Of a stretch of DNA of 64,000 nucleotides, positions 26,801-33,412 are shown piece after piece (within the stretch, counting starts at the first letter, position 1; each line of letters begins with the position of its first letter). The stretch is from Pseudolysinimonas_A sp044239695. Lineage in GTDB: Bacteria; Actinomycetota; Actinomycetes; Actinomycetales; Microbacteriaceae. Location: positions 1-64,000 of the forward strand of contig NZ_JBIIAW010000002.1 in assembly GCF_044239695.1 (NCBI RefSeq). Reading direction: 5' to 3'. The notes beneath the pieces were generated by a model. The model saw only the letters and a list, made by a program, of their open reading frames with translations, did not search any database and was not told the origin of the DNA. The position numbers and the translations under genes were made by a program.

Positions 26801-27757
26801 GGCGACCAGGAGCGACTCGAGAGCGACGGCACCGCCGCGCTGGACGGTCGACCGGGCCACGCGTGCAGCGATCTCGTCGCGCAGCAGGGTGCCGAGCCCG
26901 GCCGCGTCGGCGGCGATCCGCCGGGCCCGTACCGGCCCGTCCCAGCGGTCGGGCATGAGCGCATGCGGCAGCAGGTCGATCCCGGTCCACTCGGTCAGGG
27001 CCTCCGGCGGCACGGCGAAGGCGAGCTGCACGTCGTCGGGTGCGTGCCAGGCGGCGAGTTGCAGCACGAGGGAGCGTGCGGAGCGGCGGGCGACGTCGGC
27101 CGGGCCGACCACCGCGATCGTGCGGTGGGCGAGCAGATCGGCGATCACGGGGAGGCCGGCGATCGGCGAGTACGCCGCGCGCACGTTGTCCGCCTCGGCG
27201 ACCATCGTCGGGTCGGCGGGCTGCACGGGGTTCGGGTCGACCGGCACCTTCAGCGCGAACCAGGGCACGACCCCGGTCCCCACGCGCACCCGGGCGAAGT
27301 CGGCATCCCGGGGGCGTCGCTCCCAGAGCCGCGCGGGGTCGGCGGCGACGACGGCCAGGCGGGCCGGTTCGGGGTGCGTGACGAGCGCGTCGGCGCGGAC
27401 CCGGTCGCGTTCCGCGCGGAGGTCGGCGCGGGTGGTCTCGAGGTAGTCGAGGTAGCGCTCACGGGCCCGCCGACGGCTCCGCGCCTCGCGGCCGCGCGAC
27501 GACAGCGCCATCCCGACGCCTCCGGCGAGAGCGACGACGAGCACCATCGCGCCGACGACGACGAAGATCGGGTTGCCGCGCAGCACCACCATCATCAGGA
27601 TCGACGACATCGAGCCGATGACGGGCAGCAGCATCTGCAGCGGCGGGGCGCCGATGTCGCCCTCGCCGAGCGGCGGCGGTGCGGCGAGCACCTCCTCCGC
27701 GGGAGGCGTCGACGGGGAGGTCGACCGGGCGGGCCGGTGCACGATGCCGGTGCTCAT
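23816..27757 (-). CDS. eccC: Type VII secretion ATPase EccC, 1313 aa
   Basis: Two N-terminal membrane helices (about residues 40-90, MLLPVIGSMSSILMMVVL then FVVVGAMVLVVALAGGVGMA), a spacer domain, then three FtsK/SpoIIIE-type ATPase domains: GATGSGKSEF near 477 with LLLVIDEFGELL, GAPQSGRTTML near 811 and GDPESGKSALL near 1095. EccCa and EccCb are fused in one chain. It recognises and drives Esx-type substrates through the membrane channel. Overlaps the upstream gene by ATGA. Only the second Walker A deviates (R for K). Confidence 0.95.
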   Translation of the reverse strand: MSTGIVHRPARSTSPSTPPAEEVLAAPPPLGEGDIGAPPLQMLLPVIGSMSSILMMVVLRGNPIFVVVGAMVLVVALAGGVGMALSSRGREARSRRRARERYLDYLETTRADLRAERDRVRADALVTHPEPARLAVVAADPARLWERRPRDADFARVRVGTGVVPWFALKVPVDPNPVQPADPTMVAEADNVRAAYSPIAGLPVIADLLAHRTIAVVGPADVARRSARSLVLQLAAWHAPDDVQLAFAVPPEALTEWTGIDLLPHALMPDRWDGPVRARRIAADAAGLGTLLRDEIAARVARSTVQRGGAVALESLLVAVLDSPAAPARGFAGGATPGVVTVAVVGERLHEPSETTLRLTVDADGGLLVEDLTTGSTIAGTVDAASPALLAAIARELAPLRLSPESRSGGGTLREVGPLDLLGVESVDAIGPAAWTRRAGASFLRVPVGTDDDGGAIEIDLKEAAQGGMGPHGICIGATGSGKSEFLRTLLLSLAVRHSPEDLSMILVDYKGGAAFSPFQPLPHLAGLIDNLEGEAGLIERARSSINGEIVRRQQQLRDLGGYDSITAYREARRLNPALPPMPHLLLVIDEFGELLTAEPEFIDLLLTIGRIGRSIGVHMLLSSQRIEGGRLRGLDTYLSYRIGLRTFSEQESSVILNTPDAFHLPPVPGYGYLKVDTSVYERFKSGYVAGPAAGPALIDDDVRPSVLPLPVYNTLQASLDELLPGRQVGATSDTPLIDLAVARLHAPAASATAVWLPPLPERVPLFEVLDGGRTGLQVPIGLLDDPARQRQGDWTIDLTRGGGHHAIIGAPQSGRTTMLRTIAAGIATTRTPAEVTIYGLDLSGAGLARLEAFPHVGGVASRNDGESQTRLLEEMLAMLGAREKFFRDKRIESLAGFRALHAAGEVPKIVSADVLLLVDGYGQTRGDFEHLEAPLAELLTRGGSYGIHLVVTLTRWAEVPMRLQPLIGNRYELRLNDPGESTISRRLNATIVQPGRVLTEDELFAQVALPSVDDVPDERLGEALAELAARTAAAWSGPSAAPIRRLPERLEVTELPDEFDEPERIPIGLRQDTMEPALLDLAGRDQHVLVLGDPESGKSALLDLVVRGLIARHTPDELVIALMEPRGRLAASIPNEYLGGHGATGPRARELAAAVAAELEKRQSEGGTTPRIVVIADDLDILSAGGRSPLEPLVPYLPQARDLALNVIVTRPVAGSARALFEPTLQALKDLGATGVLLSGERSEGQLWPGTWPTPAIPGRARLLRRSEPPRQIQIALPPAPDIAAAAPPVASEPRHAAPSGGPGTPGGDAEA

Positions 27758-28434
27758 CGGATCTCCGCGAGCACGGGGTCGGTCATCAGGTGGCCCGCGA
27801 TCTCCGCCGCCGTGAGGAGGGTGCGCGGGGCGAGCAGCCGCACGGGATTGATCAGCGCGGGATCCCGTTCGATCGTCAGCGTCGGGGCCGCGAGCTTCGG
27901 TGTCACCGCGCGCGCCCAGTTCATGCGGCCGGGCCGGGTGTGATCGAACACGACGACCACGCGGCGGCCCTCCTGGGTGAGTTGCTCGGCCAGGCCGACG
28001 GCGGCCTCGGCGGCAGAGCGCTCGAGCGGGACGACGAGGCAGAGGGCGCCTCGGCCGCGGGCGAGCGTCGGGATCTCGTCGACGGCCACGAGACCCGCGT
28101 CGTCGATCGCGACGTCGAAGAACCTGTCGTCGATCTCCGGTGCGCCGACCCAGGTGCGGCCGTGGACGCGCAGCTGCCCGGCGAGTCCGGGCGGTGCCGA
28201 CGCCAGTCGGTCCGTGCTCGGTTCGCGGAAGTCCGCCCAGTCCGGCGTCGTGTGCAGGATGCGTCCGGTTCGGTGGCGGGCGGTCATGCGCGCGACGAGG
28301 CGGGCGAGCGACGCGGTCGGGAAGGAGGCGATCGACGCCACGGCGACCCGGCGCACCGTCGTGAGCGGGCGCGCCAGCATCCGCTCGATCGCCTCGAGGT
28401 CGCGCAGGCGCGTCGCCGTCAGGGTCGTGCTCAC
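27754..28434 (-). CDS. Type VII locus protein of unknown function, 226 aa
   Basis: Soluble alpha/beta protein lying between eccD and eccC with GTGA/ATGA overlaps on both sides, so it is a conserved part of the operon. The N-terminus (RRVAVASIASFPTASLARLV) and later GRGALCLVVPLERSAAEAAVGLAEQL with RRVVVVFDHTRP resemble a MinD/ParA-like fold, but a working P-loop is missing. It may be a degenerate P-loop accessory protein. Function not known. Confidence 0.7.
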   Translation of the reverse strand: MSTTLTATRLRDLEAIERMLARPLTTVRRVAVASIASFPTASLARLVARMTARHRTGRILHTTPDWADFREPSTDRLASAPPGLAGQLRVHGRTWVGAPEIDDRFFDVAIDDAGLVAVDEIPTLARGRGALCLVVPLERSAAEAAVGLAEQLTQEGRRVVVVFDHTRPGRMNWARAVTPKLAAPTLTIERDPALINPVRLLAPRTLLTAAEIAGHLMTDPVLAEIR

Positions 28435-29738
28435 GCGAAGACCTCGAGCAGGAAGGCGTAGACGCCGAACGTGCCGAGCAGGAACGGGACGACGCCCACG
28501 GCGGCGAGCGACTCGAGCAGATCGCCCGCCCGCCGCAGACGGATGCGGGTCTGCGCGCTCGGCCGCACGAGCGCGAGCAGCGTGAGCAGCACCCCGCCGC
28601 CGGCCGCGACACCGAGCATCGCGCCCGCCGGGATGCCCGGGGCGAGCGCGAATCCGACGGCGAGTCCGCCGACGGCGGCGATCCAGAGCGCCCAGGCGGG
28701 GACCGCCATCGGCACGACACGGGTGCGCAGCATCGTGACGAGCGCGGTCGCGGCTCCGAGCAGCATCGGCCACAGCTCTCCCGAGGCGACGAGCACGCCG
28801 ATCGCGGGCGCGAGCCAGACCGCGAGCGCGACGAGGGCCCAGGCGGTGACCCGGAACGACTCCGCCAGGCTCGTGGCGACCCGGTCGCGACCGGGCAGGC
28901 TGCCCGCGATGACCTCGTCGTCGAGCGAGGCGAGTCCCGAGGCGGAGACCGCGAGTGACGGCAGGAGCGCGAGCAGCACCAGGCCGAGGGTCGCGACGAG
29001 CGCGGCGGTGGGGACGAGGGCGACCCCGAACGCCGGAGGCGTCGCCGCCGCGACGGTGAGCAGGATGCCGACGGTCGCACCGAGTGCGGCGGCCGGACTG
29101 CGGCGCCCCAGACCGACGGCCGCGGCGAGCACGAGCCAGGCGAGCCCGACGACCAGCGCGCCCAGCACCGCGGGGGTCGCCGGGACCACCTCCGCGAGCT
29201 GCGCCGACGTCCATGCGGCGACGGGGATCACGGTGCCGAGGGCACCGCCGAGCAGCGGCGCGGCGGCGCGTGCTCGGCCGAGGACCCCGGCCAGCGTCGA
29301 CCCCAGCGCGAGGAGGACGAGCAGCGCGACAGTCGCGCCTCCGCCGACCAGGGTGGTGAGCGCCGACCCGGCGCCGATCGCGAGGAGGCCGACCCCGATC
29401 GAGGCGCCGACGAGGGCGTGCCGGGCATCCCAGGCGCCGCGGGCGGCGTCGCGCAGCTCGGCCACCCGGTCGGTCACATCGGTGACCTCGGGCGGCGCCG
29501 GCAGCTGGGCGACGTCGACGAGCCGCAGCACGGCGCCGTCGAGCACCCCCTGATCGGCGGGCGCGAGGGCGAGCTCGAGCTGCTCGCCGTAGGGGGTGAT
29601 GAGCGCGGCACGAGCGGCGGGCTGCTCGAGCAGCCGCGCGATCTCGGTGAGGTGCGCCCCGAGCGGCTCGTCGGCCGGGATCACCAGGGTGACCCGGCGC
29701 CCGGCGCCGATCACGGTGATCTTGGTGAGGTCGCTCAT
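28431..29738 (-). CDS. eccD: Type VII secretion membrane protein EccD, 435 aa
   Basis: An N-terminal ubiquitin-like (YukD-type) domain (about residues 1-85, TKITVIGAGRRVTLVIPADE) is followed by about eleven transmembrane helices (115-430). This is the EccD architecture, the polytopic channel component of type VII secretion. ATG overlaps the stop of the 29735 gene. The chain is close to the family length of 430-500 aa. Confidence 0.88.
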   Translation of the reverse strand: MSDLTKITVIGAGRRVTLVIPADEPLGAHLTEIARLLEQPAARAALITPYGEQLELALAPADQGVLDGAVLRLVDVAQLPAPPEVTDVTDRVAELRDAARGAWDARHALVGASIGVGLLAIGAGSALTTLVGGGATVALLVLLALGSTLAGVLGRARAAAPLLGGALGTVIPVAAWTSAQLAEVVPATPAVLGALVVGLAWLVLAAAVGLGRRSPAAALGATVGILLTVAAATPPAFGVALVPTAALVATLGLVLLALLPSLAVSASGLASLDDEVIAGSLPGRDRVATSLAESFRVTAWALVALAVWLAPAIGVLVASGELWPMLLGAATALVTMLRTRVVPMAVPAWALWIAAVGGLAVGFALAPGIPAGAMLGVAAGGGVLLTLLALVRPSAQTRIRLRRAGDLLESLAAVGVVPFLLGTFGVYAFLLEVFA

Positions 29739-30037
29739 GGGGCCGTGCCTTCCGTAGGGGATGCCGGAGTCGGGGACGGCGTGACAGCGCCGGACGGGGC
29801 CGGCGTCGGCGACTGCTCGGCGGCGGCCGCCGCGTTGGCGCGCAGGATGCTGCCCACGAACGAGACACCGACGCACGCCGCGCAGGCGATCGCCGCGACG
29901 ACCATGCCGATGACGAGCCGACGGGTGAGCGACGCGAGCGGACGCCGCGCCCCGAGCGATCCGAAGGCGATCGCCGAGCCCAGCCGCGCGCGGTGGGTCT
30001 GGACGGATTCCAGGAGGGCCTGGTCGCTCTCGCTCAT
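29735..30037 (-). CDS. Small single-span membrane protein of the type VII locus, 100 aa
   Basis: A cytoplasmic N-terminal helix (MSESDQALLESVQTHRARLG) precedes one transmembrane segment (about residues 40-65, LVIGMVVAAIACAACVGVSF), then a Pro/Thr/Ser-rich outer tail. Overlaps both neighbours by ATGA. It superficially resembles the N-terminal part of EccB-type proteins (one span, outer domain), but the outer domain is absent. No function known. Confidence 0.65.
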   Translation of the reverse strand: MSESDQALLESVQTHRARLGSAIAFGSLGARRPLASLTRRLVIGMVVAAIACAACVGVSFVGSILRANAAAAAEQSPTPAPSGAVTPSPTPASPTEGTAP

Positions 30038-30852
30038 CGTGCCGCCACCCGCACGTCGTCGACGGACTGCACCGAGATGGCGTGGCTGCCGATGCGGACC
30101 ACGTCCCCGGGTCCGATCTCGACCTCGGCACCCGGCGGGAGCTGCGCGGAGACCCCGTCGGCGCGGGTCAGGGTCGAGCCGTTCGTGGACTGGCGGTCGA
30201 CCGCCCAGATGCGGCCGTCGGCATCCGTGCGCAGCGCGAGGTGCGCCTTCGAGATCTCGCGACGGATGTCGGCGACGGCCACGGCGCGCTCGCCGCCGCT
30301 GGCCGTGGGATTGCGGCCGAGCACGACCCCGGTGCCGATCGCTCCTGACACGGCGCCGTCGATGATCAGCAGGACGCGCGGCGCGGACCGGACGGCGTCG
30401 GCGATGACCACCTCCGGCTCGGCGGCATCGGCCGGCGCGGCGAACGCCGGCGGCGCACTCCCGGGCGCGACGGGGGGCAGCAGCGGCACGATCGCGACCG
30501 GCTCGACCGGATCGCGGGCATGGCGCACGTCGGCGAGCCAGCTCGGGGCGAGGGCCCGGGTGAGCCCGGGCGGGGCGCCGTCGGCGGTGGCGACCTGCCG
30601 GACGCCGGTGAGCAGGTATCCGAGGCTGCGGCCGGTGCGCGACCAGGTGCGCAGCTGCCCCACCACGAAGGCGGCGAGCGCGAGCACCGCCAGGATGACG
30701 AGGTCGGCGTTCCCGGACGCCGACGCGAGGGCCACGAGACCCGCGAGCGCGACGAGGCCGGCAAGGTCGACGACGATCCCGCCCGCGACCTGCCCGACCC
30801 GGGCCCGGGATGTGCCCGCGGGGCGGCGGGCGGCGTTGTCGATCCTGCTCAC
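30034..30852 (-). CDS. RDD-like membrane protein with C-terminal FHA domain, 272 aa
   Basis: Two hydrophobic helices and an RDD-type motif (RTWSRTGRSLGYLLTGVRQV, about residues 68-88) at the N-terminus, a Pro/Ala linker, then an FHA domain (about 175-270) with GRNPTA, REISKAHLAL and DRQSTNGSTL, the phosphothreonine-binding signature. FHA modules in type VII systems read Ser/Thr kinase signalling, so this is a likely regulator of assembly. First gene of the minus-strand operon; GTG start with AAGGA upstream. No kinase gene is in the window. Confidence 0.8.
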   Translation of the reverse strand: MSRIDNAARRPAGTSRARVGQVAGGIVVDLAGLVALAGLVALASASGNADLVILAVLALAAFVVGQLRTWSRTGRSLGYLLTGVRQVATADGAPPGLTRALAPSWLADVRHARDPVEPVAIVPLLPPVAPGSAPPAFAAPADAAEPEVVIADAVRSAPRVLLIIDGAVSGAIGTGVVLGRNPTASGGERAVAVADIRREISKAHLALRTDADGRIWAVDRQSTNGSTLTRADGVSAQLPPGAEVEIGPGDVVRIGSHAISVQSVDDVRVAAR

Positions 30853-30977
30853 GTCGTTCCTTGGGGAAAAGTTCAGGAATGCGTACTCGCAACGATGCTA
30901 GCCTCGTCGCGAGACGTGCTGTGTTTCACTCGGGTTTTGAACCGAGCCGGCCCGGCCGGGGAACGGGGAAGTAGCTC

Positions 30978-31316
30978 ATGAAGTTCGCCATGGGAGCCGA
31001 CGTCCTGACGTCGCTCACGAAGAAGACCTCGGCGTCGGCCGACGAACTGGGGGCCACCGTGCGGCAGCTCTCCCAGGTCACCGAGAAGATCGAGGGCAAG
31101 GTCAACGGGGCGACGCGTGCCGCCTTCGACAACTTCCAGGCCCACTCCGAGGAGATCGCGGTCGAGCTGACTGCGGCGCTCCGCGGGGTGCTCACCGGCA
31201 TTTCCGGCATGGACAAGTCCTTCGCCGAGGGTGACCAGGAGGCGGCCGACCTGACCGCCCAGGCGCAGGCCTCGGTGTCGTTCGACGCGGCGCGCTTCGG
31301 CGCGAGCAAGGCGTAA
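30978..31316 (+). CDS. Esx-like helical secreted protein, 112 aa
   Basis: Predicted helix-turn-helix hairpin of WXG100 size, with heptad-like VRQLSQVTEKIEGKVNGAT and an FDNFQAHSEEI second helix. The WXG tripeptide itself is replaced (GATRAAFDNF), so it is a divergent member. First plus-strand gene, divergent from the eccC-eccD-FHA operon across a 125-base gap. GGGGAAG lies about 7 bases upstream. Likely forms a dimer with the next gene product and is secreted by EccC. Confidence 0.75.
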   Translation: MKFAMGADVLTSLTKKTSASADELGATVRQLSQVTEKIEGKVNGATRAAFDNFQAHSEEIAVELTAALRGVLTGISGMDKSFAEGDQEAADLTAQAQASVSFDAARFGASKA

Positions 31317-31328
31317 GGGAGTACGACG

Positions 31329-31643
31329 ATGGCGGGAAACCAGGCGGATCGCCGCGACTACGACACGGCCGCGGTCGATGCCGCGATCGACGAGTTCTAT
31401 ACGATCGCCGCGCGGCTCGAGTCGCTCATCGAGCAGCGCGACGCCGACGTGGCGCTGGCGAAGTCCGACTTCCAGGCCGACGACGTCTCCGACGACTACG
31501 CCGCGAAGGAGCTGCGGTGGAAGAACGCGGCGTCGAACGTGAAGTCGATCATCGACACGCTTCGCAAGAGCCTCGAGCAGTCCAACGAGACCGCGCAGGG
31601 CACCCTGCAGAAGGCGAAGTCCGCGGTCGCCAACATGGGCTGA
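31329..31643 (+). CDS. Esx-like helical secreted protein, 104 aa
   Basis: Second small helical protein of the pair. A YAAKE (YxxxE) motif followed by LRW occurs near residue 59, in the turn region rather than the C-terminal tail where YxxxD/E export signals usually sit. C-terminal helix STVKSIIDTL-like, ending AKSAVANMG. GGGAG precedes the ATG. Proposed partner of the 30978 protein; assignment rests on size, helicity and gene order. Confidence 0.7.
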   Translation: MAGNQADRRDYDTAAVDAAIDEFYTIAARLESLIEQRDADVALAKSDFQADDVSDDYAAKELRWKNAASNVKSIIDTLRKSLEQSNETAQGTLQKAKSAVANMG

Positions 31644-31653
31644 GGCCCCGGCC

Positions 31654-32679
31654 ATGAGCGAGGTGCTCGTCGGGTTCACGCATCCCCTCGTCGATCACAT
31701 CGACGGCGTTCACGCGTGCATCGAGGCGCGGGTCGACCGCGTCGTGCTGACCGAGGCGATGGCCGACGCCCTGATGGCGACGACCGGGGCCGGGCTGATC
31801 CCGGTCGTCATCACCCGCCCGCACGCCATCATGAGCTACCTCGCGCGCTACCACCTCACGATCGCCGGCGGACGCTGGCTCGTCCGCGACGGAGCGCACC
31901 TGCGTGATCCGCTGACCGGAGTCGTCGCCGACTCGGTCGAGCGCGCCCTCAGCGGCGAGCAGGTCGTCGGCCCGACGCAGCGCGACGTCGCCGACCCGAT
32001 GCGCTTCCTGGTCGCTGTCAGTACGCAGTCTCCCGCCGACGACGACACCCTGCTCGGCGACGCGATCCTCTCGCTCACCCGGCGGCTCACTGGCACGGCG
32101 CCCGCCTGCTGGGGCGCCCACGAGCCGATGACACTCGCCTGGGACCGGGTGGCCTACACCGAGGCCTCGAAGGCGTGGATGCCGGGGCCGGTGCGCTGGA
32201 TGGTCGCCGACGCCACCGGCACGGCCCGTTTCACGACGACCGTGCGCCGCACCAAGGGCGGCGTCGAGGAGACGACGACCGGCATCCTGCTCGCCCCGAC
32301 CGCGTCGGGAGCCGACCTCACGACCCTCGCCGTCGACGCGCTCACCGGTCTCGCCGCCGACGCCGCCGCCCCGCTGTTCGCCACGGTCTCGATGCAGCGC
32401 GGACGCGCCGACCTCGCCTTCGACGGCCAGCCGGTCTCGGCCGCCGTGCCGCTTGCCGCGCTCGTCGGCCCGCGGGCCACGCGGGCGCTCGCCCCGGACC
32501 TCGACCTGCTCGCTCGCGAGTTCGGCGCCGTCACCGCCGGGCGTGCCCGCACCCCGTCGATCGTCGTCGGCTTCGGCGCGACCATCGCGTCGCCCGTCTC
32601 GACCGCCGTCCGCTTCACGCAGGCGCTGGGCACCGAGCAGATCGCGAAACTCCTCTCTCGCAGCGGAGGGGCGTCCTGA
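31654..32679 (+). CDS. Type VII locus protein, possibly DUF6177 family, 341 aa
   Basis: Soluble two-domain alpha/beta protein with no catalytic motif recognised. It sits between the Esx-like pair and two small overlapping genes (TGATG at 32677-32681) in the substrate operon. I associate this size and gene position with DUF6177 proteins of actinobacterial type VII loci, from memory only. An EspG-like chaperone role is possible but not shown. Confidence 0.6.
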   Translation: MSEVLVGFTHPLVDHIDGVHACIEARVDRVVLTEAMADALMATTGAGLIPVVITRPHAIMSYLARYHLTIAGGRWLVRDGAHLRDPLTGVVADSVERALSGEQVVGPTQRDVADPMRFLVAVSTQSPADDDTLLGDAILSLTRRLTGTAPACWGAHEPMTLAWDRVAYTEASKAWMPGPVRWMVADATGTARFTTTVRRTKGGVEETTTGILLAPTASGADLTTLAVDALTGLAADAAAPLFATVSMQRGRADLAFDGQPVSAAVPLAALVGPRATRALAPDLDLLAREFGAVTAGRARTPSIVVGFGATIASPVSTAVRFTQALGTEQIAKLLSRSGGAS

Positions 32680-33029
32680 TGGCTCTCGAAGTCGCCGTCC
32701 TCGCGTCGCGCGAGCACTCCCTCGACGAGCTGCGCGCGCTCGCCGAGACGATGCAGCCGCCGATGCTCGTCCGCGATACCGTGCGCGAGGGCGTCGTGAC
32801 GGTCACCGAGTTCGACGAGACCCTCGTCGCGACCCTCGGCCGGCCGCGCCGCGTCGAGACCACCGTCGACCTCGAGCGGGCCTACGGGTCGGGCGCGACG
32901 CTCCCGGGCGGCACCAGCTTCGTGACCGAGGCGATCGTGCCGTTCGAGCACCGTCGCGGGATGTCGCTCGTCTTCGCCCTCGAGCACCTGCTCGAGGGGA
33001 CCGCAGTCGTCAGGGGGCTGGACGCATGA
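32679..33029 (+). CDS. Small type VII locus protein, 116 aa
   Basis: Compact alpha/beta protein (begins MALEVAVLASREHSLDELRA, ends LLEGTAVVRGLDA). ATG overlaps the preceding stop and its own TGA overlaps the next ATG, so it is co-translated within the substrate operon. No membrane segment or export motif is seen; a chaperone or adaptor role would fit, but function is unknown. Confidence 0.6.
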   Translation: MALEVAVLASREHSLDELRALAETMQPPMLVRDTVREGVVTVTEFDETLVATLGRPRRVETTVDLERAYGSGATLPGGTSFVTEAIVPFEHRRGMSLVFALEHLLEGTAVVRGLDA

Positions 33030-33412
33030 CCGGGTGGCGCATCGAGCCGGCAGGGCTCAACCGCATCCTCACCGAGGCCGACACCGCCGTGAAGGCCGTC
33101 AACACGGCGCTTCAGGGTCCGGCCGAGAGCGTCGGCGAGGTGCAAGCCGCCGGGGGCTACGACGGGATCGTCGCCGGCGCGTACTCGGGCTTCCTGCAGG
33201 AGATCTACGACGGCGCGATCACGCGCATGTTCGAGCGCTACGGTGCCGCTCTGGAGGGCACCGCGAACGCGGCCAACACCTACCTCGCGGGCGACGAGGA
33301 GATCGCGTCGACGATCGCGACGGGCATCGCGGCGTCCGACTTCGACGCGGCGATCTACTCGCAGGGGCAGTCCGGCACACCCGGCGGCGGCGGGGGCGGG
33401 GGTGGGATGTGA
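33026..33412 (+). CDS. Small helical type VII partner protein with YxxxD motif, 128 aa (DUF6507-like)
   Basis: All-helical, about WXG100 size plus a tail. Includes AYSGFLQEIYDGAITRM and, near residue 90, YLAGD, a YxxxD export-type motif followed by EEIA. Ends in a glycine run. Lies immediately before the large toxin gene (GTGA overlap). The toxin N-terminus carries a WSG (WxG-type) turn, so the two may form a heterodimer with the export signal supplied by this partner (inference). DUF6507 membership is from memory. Confidence 0.65.
   Translation: MTGWRIEPAGLNRILTEADTAVKAVNTALQGPAESVGEVQAAGGYDGIVAGAYSGFLQEIYDGAITRMFERYGAALEGTANAANTYLAGDEEIASTIATGIAASDFDAAIYSQGQSGTPGGGGGGGGM

Noticed and set aside
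23867..27943. Plus-strand 1358-codon open frame opposite eccC
   Set aside because: Arg/Gly/Asp-rich shadow with no domain; eccC on the minus strand has clear ATPase motifs over the same bases.
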